A DNA stretch of 21,526 nt. Source: an uncultured Ruaniaceae bacterium (GTDB taxonomy: Bacteria; Actinomycetota; Actinomycetes; Actinomycetales; Beutenbergiaceae). The notes beneath the pieces were generated by a model that saw only the letters and a list, made by a program, of their open reading frames with translations, did no database searches and was not told the origin of the DNA. The stretch spans positions 1 to 21,526 of the forward strand of contig CALKWS010000248.1 in assembly GCA_938004115.1 (NCBI GenBank), in the 5' to 3' direction. Shown in pieces: positions 1 to 7,379 of the stretch. Each line of letters begins with the position of its first letter. Within the stretch, counting starts at the first letter, position 1. The position numbers and the translations under genes are program-made.

Positions 1-167
1 ATGCCACGGCCACACCCAGGGAGCGGGTCGTCACCGTCCTTGACGGTGCCTTCGAGGACGACGGAGCAGGCAAAGAGGGCGCAGCAGGTGATGGCGACGC
101 AGCAGGCGATGACGCCGGCCTGACCCGGAGCCTTCGGGCGGCGATCCGGGCGGTGATGCCCCGATGA
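1..167 (+). CDS. 3' end of an unidentified upstream gene (partial)
   Basis: An open frame enters from the left edge (first full codon at 3) and ends at TGA 165-167. The visible 54 residues contain a stretch like a beta-strand and turn (RVVTVLDGAFEDD), then an acidic Gly/Ala/Asp-rich segment and a basic end (SLRAAIRAVMPR). The stop overlaps the ATG of the next gene as ATGA, the usual sign of translational coupling, and this is the main reason to regard the frame as coding. Too little is visible to name a family. It may be a partner of the WXG/hydrolase protein that follows. Confidence 0.55.
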   Translation, partial: ATATPRERVVTVLDGAFEDDGAGKEGAAGDGDAAGDDAGLTRSLRAAIRAVMPR

Positions 168-1387
168 GCACCACGCCCGCCACCGGCGGAAGCGGCACGG
201 ACGGAGCCCCGGTGAGCCACGGCGCCGATGTCCAGGCACTCCGGGACTTCTCCGCCGGGTGCAGCGGGGCGAGCGCCGCACTGCAGTCCACCCGGGCGGT
301 GCTCACCCAGGCCCTGGAGGGGCTCGACTGGCGTGGCCCGGACGCCACCAGGGTGCGCGCCGACTGGCACCAGCAGCACGTCCCGGCGTTCACCCAGGTG
401 ATCAGCGCGCTGGAGGCGGCGGCCGCCCAGGTGGCCCGCGAGGCCGAGGAACAGGAGCGGGTGAGCAGTGACGTACCCGGCGCGGTGTCCGCGGCGATCC
501 GCGAGGAGCCGGCCACCGGGGCGCAGCGGGAACAGGCACAGGATCGCGAATCCCGATGGGCCCGGCTGCGTTCGGCCCTGCTCGGCGGCTGGGCCGGATT
601 CCAGGCCCTCGGCCCGATCGGAGCGGCGGTGGGAGCGATCGGCGGGCCCCGGGCGCTGGACGCGATCACCGACGCGGCTGACGCGCGGGCCGCGCGCACG
701 TTCATCACCGAGGTACCCAGCACCCAACCGGCGTCCGGGCCCCGGGACGTGGCGGAGATGATGACGCGGCTGCAGGAGGCCTACCAGATCCCCGGCGGGG
801 TGATCGTGGAGACGGTCACGGGCGCCGATGGAGCCAGCACCGCCTTCGTCTACGCCGCCGGCACCCAGGACTGGTCGCTGAGCCCGGGGACGAGCACGAA
901 CGACGCCAGTGCGGCGGTGGCCAGCGCGATGGGCCGGGACAACGCCAACCGGGTGGCGATGCTGCAGGCGCTGCGGGCCCACGGCGTGGACCCCGATACA
1001 CCCGTGGTGCTGGTGGGCCATTCGCAGAGCGCCAAGACCCAACTCGACATGGCCGCCGATCCCTACGTCCTGGCCCGCTACAACATCCACTCGGTGGTCG
1101 GCGCCGGCGCCGGGGGAGGACAGTTCGACGTGCCCGAGCACATCGACGTCATCAGCCTGCGCAACCGGCTGGACCCGGTCACCTACGCCGGCGGTGCCCC
1201 GGACGACGCCATCACCGTGCGCGGCACCTGGGTGGGCGGGGCGCACTCCCTGGAGAAGTACACCGAGCTCGCCCGCGACCACGGCAGCGACGAACTCCAC
1301 GCCTGGTGGCACCGCCTGGGCCTGAGCGCCGGGGACGAGGTGCACCGCAGCGCCTACTCCGGTCAGGTGGCCCCCGGCGGCCGATGA
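164..1387 (+). CDS. WXG100-like / alpha-beta hydrolase fusion protein
   Basis: 407 residues, no signal peptide. Residues about 18-105 are helical and resemble the WXG100/ESX-type secretion fold, with W56-R57-G58 at the expected helix turn. A Gly/Ala-rich hydrophobic stretch lies near 137-165. Residues about 195-380 look like an alpha/beta hydrolase: the strand and nucleophile elbow VVLVGHSQS (S287), a possible acid D337 in NRLDPVT, and a possible His H361 in GAHSLEKY. The elbow is GxSxS rather than GxSxG, so activity is uncertain. By analogy, proteins of this design are type VII secretion substrates or cell-envelope hydrolases; that role is inference. ATG 164 overlaps the preceding gene; an in-frame GTG at 212 is a possible later start. 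The gene lies just before ribF. Confidence 0.7.
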   Translation: MSTTPATGGSGTDGAPVSHGADVQALRDFSAGCSGASAALQSTRAVLTQALEGLDWRGPDATRVRADWHQQHVPAFTQVISALEAAAAQVAREAEEQERVSSDVPGAVSAAIREEPATGAQREQAQDRESRWARLRSALLGGWAGFQALGPIGAAVGAIGGPRALDAITDAADARAARTFITEVPSTQPASGPRDVAEMMTRLQEAYQIPGGVIVETVTGADGASTAFVYAAGTQDWSLSPGTSTNDASAAVASAMGRDNANRVAMLQALRAHGVDPDTPVVLVGHSQSAKTQLDMAADPYVLARYNIHSVVGAGAGGGQFDVPEHIDVISLRNRLDPVTYAGGAPDDAITVRGTWVGGAHSLEKYTELARDHGSDELHAWWHRLGLSAGDEVHRSAYSGQVAPGGR

Positions 1388-1444
1388 TGGTGTGCCGCGG
1401 CACAACCGGACGAGGTTCACGCACGGGCACTCGGGATGGCAGGC

Positions 1445-1450
1445 TAGCCT
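1445..1450 (+). promoter_or_regulatory. Possible -10 box of ribF
   Basis: TAGCCT fits the actinobacterial TANNNT -10 pattern and lies 38 nt before the GTG start of ribF, in the 100-nt gap after the hydrolase gene. No convincing -35 box is seen at 16-19 nt upstream, so this is weak. Confidence 0.25.
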
Positions 1451-1487
1451 CGCATTGGTTCGCCAACGGACCGCAGAAGGAGGCAAG

Positions 1488-2483
1488 GTGCAGCGCTGGG
1501 ACGGGATCGACGCCATACCCGCGAACCTGCGGGGCACAGTGGTGACGATCGGCAACTTCGACGGCGTGCACCGCGGCCACGCGGCGGTGCTGCACCAGAC
1601 GGTCACCACCGCCCGCGCGAAGGGTGCCCTCGCCGTGGCCCTGACCTTCCACCCCCACCCGGCCCACGTGCACCGCCCCCAGAGCGCCCCGGAGCTGCTC
1701 ACCGGGCTGCGGGACAAACTGGACCTGCTCGCCCGCCAGGGCCTGGATGCCACCCTCGTGGTGGAGTACACCCTGGAGTTCGCCCAGCAGGATCCCGAGA
1801 CGTTCGTGCGGCGCTACCTGGCGGAAGCGCTCAAGGTACGCACCGTCGTCGTCGGCGCCGATGTGCGATTCGGTCGTGACAACACCGGCGACCGCACCAC
1901 CATGGCCGAGTTGGGACGCCGGTACGGGTTCGAGGTGCAACTGGTGCACGATGCCGCCGATCCCGGGCAGCGCCGGTGGTCCTCCACCTGGGTGCGGGAG
2001 TTGCTCGGGGCGGGCAACGTGGAGGCCGCCGCGGAGGTGCTGGGCCGGCCCCACCGGATGCGCGGTGAGGTGGTGCGCGGTCACGCCCGCGGCCGTGACC
2101 TGGGCTTCCCGACCGCCAACCTGAACACCGACGCCACCGGGGCGGTCCCGGCGGACGGCGTCTACGCCGGCTGGCTGGTGCGCCGCCCGGGCGCCCCGGA
2201 GGAACACCGCCTGCCGGCGGCCATCTCGGTCGGTACCAACCCCACGTTCGACGGACTGGTGCGGCAGGTGGAGGCCCACGTGCTGGGCCGCTGGGACCTG
2301 GACCTCTATCACGAGGAGGTCGTGCTGGAGTTCACCCACCTGCTGCGCCCCACGATCCGGTTCGACGACGTCGACGCCCTGGTGCGGCAGATGCACCAGG
2401 ACGTGCGCGACGCCGCCGCACGGCTCGGCGTACCCGAACCGGCAGACCCGACGCCGGAGCAACTGCGTACCCTGGGGCCCTGA
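1488..2483 (+). CDS. ribF: Bifunctional riboflavin kinase / FAD synthetase
   Basis: 331 residues, the usual length for RibF. It phosphorylates riboflavin to FMN and adenylates FMN to FAD in the cytoplasm. The N-terminal nucleotidyltransferase domain (about 1-185) has GNFDGVHRGH at 22-31 and TFHPHP. The C-terminal riboflavin kinase domain (about 190-315) has GHARGRDLGFPTANL, PADGVYAG, VGTNPTFDG and YHEEVVLEF. I chose GTG 1488 because AGGAGG at 1478-1483 sits 4 nt before it and the protein then begins close to the first beta strand. The frame stays open back to a GTG at 1392, but that would add 32 residues unlike the family. rpsO and pnp follow, as in most actinobacteria. Confidence 0.95.
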   Translation: MQRWDGIDAIPANLRGTVVTIGNFDGVHRGHAAVLHQTVTTARAKGALAVALTFHPHPAHVHRPQSAPELLTGLRDKLDLLARQGLDATLVVEYTLEFAQQDPETFVRRYLAEALKVRTVVVGADVRFGRDNTGDRTTMAELGRRYGFEVQLVHDAADPGQRRWSSTWVRELLGAGNVEAAAEVLGRPHRMRGEVVRGHARGRDLGFPTANLNTDATGAVPADGVYAGWLVRRPGAPEEHRLPAAISVGTNPTFDGLVRQVEAHVLGRWDLDLYHEEVVLEFTHLLRPTIRFDDVDALVRQMHQDVRDAAARLGVPEPADPTPEQLRTLGP

Positions 2484-2494
2484 GCCGGGGCGGT

Positions 2495-2515
2495 GGCGGG
2501 GATCACCGGCCCGCC
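2495..2515 (+). terminator. Weak hairpin after ribF
   Basis: GGCGGG (2495-2500) pairs with CCCGCC (2510-2515) around a 9-nt loop, 12 nt after the ribF stop. An overlapping alternative is CGGTG/CACCG (2491-2495 / 2504-2508). There is no U-tract. It may end ribF transcripts before the rpsO promoter. Confidence 0.3.
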
Positions 2516-2541
2516 GATACCTGGGGGCAGACGGCGGGTGG

Positions 2542-2547
2542 TACTCT
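2542..2547 (+). promoter_or_regulatory. Probable -10 box of rpsO
   Basis: TACTCT fits the actinobacterial -10 pattern TANNNT. Transcription would start near 2554 and give an rpsO leader of about 80 nt. The matching -35 region is poor. Confidence 0.4.
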
Positions 2548-2636
2548 GGACGCTGCCGTCAGATCGGCCGCGGTTGCCCCATGCCCGGGTGAACCTGCCC
2601 CGAGCTCCGCGCAACGACCCCTAGAAGGAGACGCCT

Positions 2637-2906
2637 GTGGCCCTCGATGCCGCTGTCAAGAAGCAGATCATTTCCGATTTCGCCACGCACGAGGGCGACA
2701 CCGGATCCCCGGAGGTCCAGGTGGCGCTGCTCTCGCGCCGGATCGCGGATCTGACCGAACACTTCAAGGAGCACAAGCACGACCACCACTCCCGTCGGGG
2801 ACTGCTGCTGCTGGTGGGTCAGCGCCGCCGGCTGCTGAACTACCTGCAGCAGACCGACATCGAGCGGTACCGCTCCCTGATCGAACGTCTCGGCCTGCGC
2901 CGATAG
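2637..2906 (+). CDS. rpsO: 30S ribosomal protein S15
   Basis: 89 residues, full length for S15, which binds 16S rRNA early in assembly of the 30S platform. The sequence has the family features: DTGSPEVQVALLSRRI, LTEHFKEHKHDHHSRRGL, and LVGQRRRLLNYLQQ, ending in LIERLGLRR. GTG 2637 is preceded by AGAAGGAG (2623-2630) at 6 nt. In several phyla S15 represses its own mRNA through a leader structure, and the leader here is long enough for this, though none is proven. A large hairpin follows and separates rpsO from pnp. Confidence 0.97.
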   Translation: MALDAAVKKQIISDFATHEGDTGSPEVQVALLSRRIADLTEHFKEHKHDHHSRRGLLLLVGQRRRLLNYLQQTDIERYRSLIERLGLRR

Positions 2907-2911
2907 CACCT

Positions 2912-2948
2912 CGAACCGGTCCGGACACGTGTGGTCCGGACCGGTTCG
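2912..2948 (+). terminator. Long perfect hairpin between rpsO and pnp
   Basis: A 15-bp perfect stem (CGAACCGGTCCGGAC 2912-2926 with its complement 2934-2948) around a 7-nt loop starts 5 nt after the rpsO stop. There is no U-tract; the next bases are GTGTGTGCACAC. It may end rpsO transcription, or be a processing site on read-through rpsO-pnp RNA. The corresponding hairpin in Streptomyces is known to be cut by RNase III. Confidence 0.75.
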
Positions 2949-3010
2949 GTGTGTGCACACAACTGAATAGACCTGATTGACCCACCGGGTCCTCGATGGT
3001 CCTCGGTAGT

Positions 3011-3071
3011 GGCCTCCGGAGCAGACTCCGTGGGCCTCGATCGATGGCCGCCGGGTCCCGGGCTACACCCG
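3011..3071 (+). promoter_or_regulatory. Two hairpins in the pnp leader
   Basis: GGCCT..CGGAG (3011-3021) pairs with CTCCG..GGGCC (3026-3036) around the loop CAGA, with one mismatch. CGGGT (3052-3056) pairs with ACCCG (3067-3071) directly before the pnp ribosome binding site at 3071-3079. The second hairpin could affect access to that site. Both could be targets of PNPase autoregulation, which is known in other bacteria but not shown here. Confidence 0.4.
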
Positions 3072-3084
3072 AAGGAGGGAACCC

Positions 3085-5334
3085 ATGGAGGGTCCCGAGA
3101 TTCAATTCGAAGAAGTCGTCATCGACAACGGCTCGCGTGGCACCCGCACCGTCCGGTTCGAGACCGGCCGGTTGGCCAAGCAGGCCGGCGGCTCGGTAGC
3201 CGCCTACCTGGACGAGGACACCATGGTGCTGTCCACCACCACCGCCGGGCGGCACCCCAAGGAGCACTTCGACTTCTTCCCGCTCACCGTGGACGTCGAA
3301 GAGCGTCAGTACGCCGCGGGCAAGATCCCCGGTTCGTTCTTCCGTCGCGAGGGCCGCCCCTCGACCGAGGCGATCCTCGCCTGCCGGCTCATCGACCGCC
3401 CGCTGCGCCCGCTGTTCGTCAAGGGGCTGCGCAACGAGGTGCAGATCGTGGAGACCGTGCTCGCGATCCACCCCGACGACACCTACGACGTGCTGGCGAT
3501 CAATGCCGCGTCGCTGTCCACCCAGTTGTCCGGCCTGCCGTTCTCCGGTCCGGTCGGTGCGGTGCGGATCGCGCTCATCGGCGATCAGTGGGTCGCCTTC
3601 CCGCGGTACTCCGAACTGGAGCAGGCCGTGTTCGCGATGGTGGTGGCCGGCCGGCTGGTCACCGACGCCGACGGCAACGAGGACGTGGCGATCGCCATGA
3701 TCGAGGCCGAGGCCACCGACAACGCCTGGGGCCTGATCAAGGACTCCGGCGCCACCGCCCCCACCGAGGACGTGGTGGCGCAGGGACTGGACGCCGCCAA
3801 GCCGTTCATCGGCCAGCTCGCCCGGGCGCAGAAGGCCCTCGCCGAGCGTGCGGCGAAGGAGACCCAGGAATTCCCGCTGTTCCCCGACTTCGCCGACGAC
3901 GCGTTGGAGGCGGTGCGCAACAAGGCCACCGAGGCGCTGGAGGAGGCCCTGTCGATCGCCGGCAAGGCCGACCGGGAGAGCCGCATCGATGAGGTGCGCG
4001 ACGAGACGGTGGCCGCCCTGCAGGCCGACTTCGAGGGCCGCGAGAAGGAGTTGGGCGCCGCCTTCCGCGAACTGACCAAGACCATCATCCGCCGGCGCAT
4101 CCTCACCGACGGGTTCCGCATCGACGGACGCGGTCTGGAGGACATCCGCACCCTGTCCGCCGAGGTGGAGGTGGTGCCGCGGGTGCACGGGTCGGCGCTG
4201 TTCGAGCGCGGGGAGACCCAGATCATGGGCGTGACCACGCTGAACATGCTCAAGATGGAGCAGCAGCTGGACACCCTGTCCCCGGCCACCCGCAAGCGGT
4301 ACATGCACAACTACAACTTCCCGCCGTACTCCACCGGTGAGACCGGGCGGGTGGGCAGCCCCAAGCGGCGCGAGGTGGGCCACGGTGCCCTGGCCGAGCG
4401 GGCGATCGTGCCCGTGCTGCCCAGCCGGGAGGAGTTCCCGTACGCGATCCGGCAGGTCTCGGAGGCCCTCAGCTCCAACGGGTCCACCTCGATGGGGTCG
4501 GTGTGTGCCTCCACCCTGTCGTTGCTGAACGCCGGTGTGCCGCTGCGCGCCCCGGTCGCGGGCATCGCCATGGGCCTGGTGTCCGACGTGGTCGACACAG
4601 CCGATGGGTCCGAGGTCCGGTACGCGGCGCTGACCGACATCCTCGGCGCCGAGGACGCCTTCGGTGACATGGACTTCAAGGTCGCCGGCACCAGGGAGTT
4701 CATCACCGCGATCCAGCTGGACACCAAGTTGGACGGTATCCCGGCCTCGGTGCTCTCCGGTGCGCTGACCCAGGCCCGCCAGGCCCGGCTGCACATCCTG
4801 GACGTGATGGCCGAGGCCATCGACACCCCGGATGAGATGGCACCCACCGCACCGCGGATCATCACCGTGAACGTCCCGGTGGACAAGATCGGTGAGGTGA
4901 TCGGGCCCAAGGGCAAGATGATCAACCAGATCCAGGAGGACACCGGCGCCGAGATCAGCATCGAGGACGACGGCACGGTGTTCATCGGCGCCGTCGACGG
5001 GCCCTCGGCCGAGGCCGCCCGGCAGGCGATCAACGCGATCGCCAACCCGCAGATGCCCGAGGTGGGCGAGCGGTTCATCGGGACGGTGGTGAAGATCACC
5101 TCCTTCGGTGCGTTCGTCTCCCTGACCCCGGGCAAGGACGGGTTGCTGCACATCTCCCAGGTGCGCCGCCTCGTGGGCGGCAAGCGCATCGACTCGGTGG
5201 AGGACGTGCTGGGCGTGGGGCAGAAGATCCAGGTCGAACTGGCCGAGATCGACCCGCGCGGCAAACTCTCCCTGCACGCCGTGGTCGAGGAGGACGAGGA
5301 CGGCCCGGACGCCGGCGCCTCCGACCAGGGCTGA
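3085..5334 (+). CDS. pnp: Polyribonucleotide nucleotidyltransferase (PNPase)
   Basis: 749 residues, typical for actinobacteria. A trimeric 3'-5' phosphorolytic exoribonuclease that can also add 3' tails. Domain order: first RNase PH fold (about 15-230, with FFRREGRPSTEAIL), helical linker (about 240-330), second RNase PH fold (about 340-570, with STGETGRVGSPKRREVGHG and the catalytic-type aspartates D518 and D524 in TDILGAEDAFGDMDF), KH domain (about 595-655, IGPKGKMI), and S1 domain (about 660-735, GTVVKITSFGAFVS). ATG 3085 has GAAGGAGGG (3071-3079) at 5 nt. It is followed at 3 nt by an M16 protease gene, so the two are probably co-transcribed. Confidence 0.97.
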   Translation: MEGPEIQFEEVVIDNGSRGTRTVRFETGRLAKQAGGSVAAYLDEDTMVLSTTTAGRHPKEHFDFFPLTVDVEERQYAAGKIPGSFFRREGRPSTEAILACRLIDRPLRPLFVKGLRNEVQIVETVLAIHPDDTYDVLAINAASLSTQLSGLPFSGPVGAVRIALIGDQWVAFPRYSELEQAVFAMVVAGRLVTDADGNEDVAIAMIEAEATDNAWGLIKDSGATAPTEDVVAQGLDAAKPFIGQLARAQKALAERAAKETQEFPLFPDFADDALEAVRNKATEALEEALSIAGKADRESRIDEVRDETVAALQADFEGREKELGAAFRELTKTIIRRRILTDGFRIDGRGLEDIRTLSAEVEVVPRVHGSALFERGETQIMGVTTLNMLKMEQQLDTLSPATRKRYMHNYNFPPYSTGETGRVGSPKRREVGHGALAERAIVPVLPSREEFPYAIRQVSEALSSNGSTSMGSVCASTLSLLNAGVPLRAPVAGIAMGLVSDVVDTADGSEVRYAALTDILGAEDAFGDMDFKVAGTREFITAIQLDTKLDGIPASVLSGALTQARQARLHILDVMAEAIDTPDEMAPTAPRIITVNVPVDKIGEVIGPKGKMINQIQEDTGAEISIEDDGTVFIGAVDGPSAEAARQAINAIANPQMPEVGERFIGTVVKITSFGAFVSLTPGKDGLLHISQVRRLVGGKRIDSVEDVLGVGQKIQVELAEIDPRGKLSLHAVVEEDEDGPDAGASDQG

Positions 5335-5337
5335 GCA

Positions 5338-6708
5338 TTGCCCGAACTGGTTCTCGCGCCCAGCGGCGCACCCGGTACCGAGGTTCACCTGCACGGTGAC
5401 GCCGGTGCCGTGGTGCGCCGCTCGGTGCTTCCAGGTGGTATCCGGGTACTGACCGAATCGGTGCCCGGGCAGCGCTCGGCGGCCCTGGGCGCATGGGTGG
5501 CGGTCGGCTCCCGGGACGAGCAGGCCGAGCATCAGGGTTCCACCCACTTCCTCGAACACCTGCTGTTCAAGGGCACCGCTCGGCGCTCGGCGCTGGACAT
5601 CTCCGCGGCGTTCGACGCCGTCGGCGGTGAGGCGAACGCCGCCACCGCCAAGGAGTACACCTGCTACTACGCGCGGGTGCTGGACGCGGACCTGCCGATG
5701 GCCACCGACGTCATCCTGGACATGGTCACCTCCGCCACGCTGGACGAGCGGGAGTTCGAGAACGAACGCGGGGTGATCCTGGAGGAACTGGCCATGAACG
5801 AGGACGACCCCCTCGACGTGGCCCACGAGACGTTCGCCGCGGCGGTGTTCGGCCGGCACCCGCTGGGCCGGCCGATCGGCGGCACCCCGGAATCGATCCG
5901 GAGCGTGCCCCACCACGCGATGGTGGAGCACTACCGGCGCACCTACACCCCCGAGGGCCTGGTGGTCACCGCCGCCGGGTCGGTGGACCACGACGAGGTC
6001 TGCCGGCAGGTGCTGGCGGCCGTCCGGGCCGGCGGGTGGACGACGGCGGACGGCGTGGCGCCGGCCCCGCGCCGGCACGCCGGGGACACCAGGCACATCC
6101 CCTCGACCGGTTCGGCGACCACGGTGCGGCGCAGCACCGAACAGGCCAACGTCATCCTGGGCGGGCCCGGTCCCGCCGCGGGCGATGAGCGCAGGTACGT
6201 CCTGGCGGTGCTGAACGCGGTGCTGGGCGGGTCGATGAGTTCCCGGTTGTTCCAGGAGATCCGGGAGAAGCGCGGCCTGGCCTACTCCACCTACTCCTTC
6301 GCCCAGGGGTACACCGAGACCGGCGCCTTCGGCCTGTACGCCGGGTGTGCGCCGAGCAAGGTTGAGCAGGTCACCGAACTGCTGCAAGCCGAGTGGGAGG
6401 CCATCGCCACCGACGGCATCACCGAGGAGGAACTGCGCCGCGGGATCGGACAACTCAGCGGGGGCATGGTGCTCGGCCTGGAGGACTCCGGGTCCCGGAT
6501 GTCGCGCCTGGGCCGGGCGGAGATCTCCCTGGGGGAACTGCACCTGATCGACGACACGCTGGCCAAGGTCGGTTCCGTCACGGCCGGGCAGGTGCGCGAT
6601 CTGGCTGCCGATCTGCTGGCCGAGCCCCGGCACCTGGTGGTGGTGGGGCCGTTCACCGACGACGTCGCAGGGCCTGGCCTGGCGCGTCTTCGCGGGGTCC
6701 GCACCTGA
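5338..6708 (+). CDS. pepR: M16-family zinc protease (PepR-like)
   Basis: 456 residues. The inverted zinc motif HFLEH gives H70, E73 and H74, and E150 in GVILEELAM lies at the expected distance for the third ligand. The C-terminal half carries the usual SSRLFQEIREKRGLAYS segment. This matches processing-peptidase-like proteins encoded after pnp in actinobacteria (PepR in mycobacteria); the substrate is not known. Start: TTG 5338, 3 nt after the pnp stop, with a weak AGGG 7 nt upstream. GTG codons at 5410 and 5413 are alternatives but have no ribosome binding site. Translation probably depends on coupling to pnp. Confidence 0.9.
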   Translation: MPELVLAPSGAPGTEVHLHGDAGAVVRRSVLPGGIRVLTESVPGQRSAALGAWVAVGSRDEQAEHQGSTHFLEHLLFKGTARRSALDISAAFDAVGGEANAATAKEYTCYYARVLDADLPMATDVILDMVTSATLDEREFENERGVILEELAMNEDDPLDVAHETFAAAVFGRHPLGRPIGGTPESIRSVPHHAMVEHYRRTYTPEGLVVTAAGSVDHDEVCRQVLAAVRAGGWTTADGVAPAPRRHAGDTRHIPSTGSATTVRRSTEQANVILGGPGPAAGDERRYVLAVLNAVLGGSMSSRLFQEIREKRGLAYSTYSFAQGYTETGAFGLYAGCAPSKVEQVTELLQAEWEAIATDGITEEELRRGIGQLSGGMVLGLEDSGSRMSRLGRAEISLGELHLIDDTLAKVGSVTAGQVRDLAADLLAEPRHLVVVGPFTDDVAGPGLARLRGVRT

Positions 6709-6745
6709 GCGGACCCAGCACCGCACCGCATCGTCGACCCGGCCC

Positions 6746-6765
6746 GGCACCGCAGAGGCGGTGCC
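6746..6765 (+). terminator. Hairpin after the M16 protease gene
   Basis: GGCACCGC (6746-6753) and GCGGTGCC (6758-6765) form a perfect 8-bp stem around AGAG, 37 nt after the stop. No U-tract follows, as is common for actinobacterial terminators. It separates the pnp-pepR unit from the GNAT gene. Confidence 0.6.
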
Positions 6766-6791
6766 CGCTCGCTCACGGCGCGTGGGCGGAT

Positions 6792-6797
6792 TACCCT
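6792..6797 (+). promoter_or_regulatory. -10 box of a near-leaderless promoter (GNAT gene)
   Basis: TACCCT lies 8 nt before ATG 6806. No ribosome binding site is seen. The layout matches those of dapB, dapA, bkdR and the other GNAT gene in this window. Confidence 0.45.
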
Positions 6798-6805
6798 CGG
6801 CGACC

Positions 6806-7335
6806 ATGACGACGCCGGCGGAGGAGTTGACGCTGCGGCCTCCTGAGCCACAGGACGAATCGCAGGTTCGCGCGGCCGCGGAGGAACTGGCCGCGGAGAA
6901 CTTCCCGTTCATCTGGGACGTGGACCGGGACTGGGCGCACGTGCTGCAACAGATCGAGGAGGAGCGCCGCGGCGTCAACCTGCCACCGGGCCGGGTGCGC
7001 GCCACCTTCCTGCTGGCACTGCTCGGGGACACCGTGGTGGGACGTACCTCGATCCGGCACGAGCTCACCGAGGACCTGCTGAACTTCGGCGGCCACATCG
7101 GCTACGCAGTGCGCCCCGCCTACCGTGGGCGCGGGCTGGCCACCGCCATCCTCTCCCACTCCCTGGACGTGCTGCGCCAGGACGGACCGGACCGTGCCCT
7201 ACTGGTGTGCGACCAGGGCAATGAGGCATCGGCGAGGGTATCGCCAAGTGCGGTGGCGTCCTGGAGGATGTTCGCAGCGCAGGTCCCGGCACCGTACCGG
7301 TGCGTCGCTACTGGATCGACCTCACCGGGCCGTGA
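6806..7335 (+). pseudogene. GNAT-family N-acetyltransferase, frameshifted near the C-terminus
   Basis: From ATG 6806 the frame encodes a GNAT domain with the acetyl-CoA loop YRGRGLATAI after VRPA, then LLVCDQGNEASARV. At 7239/7240 one base is missing. The next frame continues the family pattern (IAKCGGVLEDVRS, then PVRRYWIDLTGP) to TGA 7333-7335. With one base restored the protein is 176 residues, normal for a GNAT enzyme. Without it, the frame runs on to 7387 as unrelated sequence, across the dapB promoter and start. The substrate is unknown. Either the strain has a broken gene or the base is a sequencing or assembly error; the rest of the gene shows no decay. Confidence 0.8.
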
Positions 7336-7366
7336 CCCCGTGGCGCACGAGCGCGGCACGGGTCAG

Positions 7367-7372
7367 TACAGT
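7367..7372 (+). promoter_or_regulatory. -10 box of a leaderless dapB promoter
   Basis: TACAGT fits TANNNT and lies 7 nt before ATG 7380, so transcription probably starts at or next to the start codon. No Shine-Dalgarno sequence precedes the ATG. Confidence 0.55.
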
Positions 7373-7379
7373 GACGGTC

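Noticed and set aside
1..123. Small open frame starting with ATG at base 1
   Set aside because: The third frame is open to 167 and overlaps the next gene as ATGA, which is better evidence for coding.
2977..2982. TTGACC as the -35 box of a pnp promoter
   Set aside because: No TANNNT box lies 16-19 nt downstream; the nearest candidates are at the wrong distance.
2764..7098. Very long open frame (1444 codons) on the - strand opposite rpsO, pnp and the M16 gene
   Set aside because: It lies antisense to three clearly recognised genes; its sequence is Gly/His/Arg/Val-rich with no family motif. Long antisense frames are normal in such GC-rich DNA.
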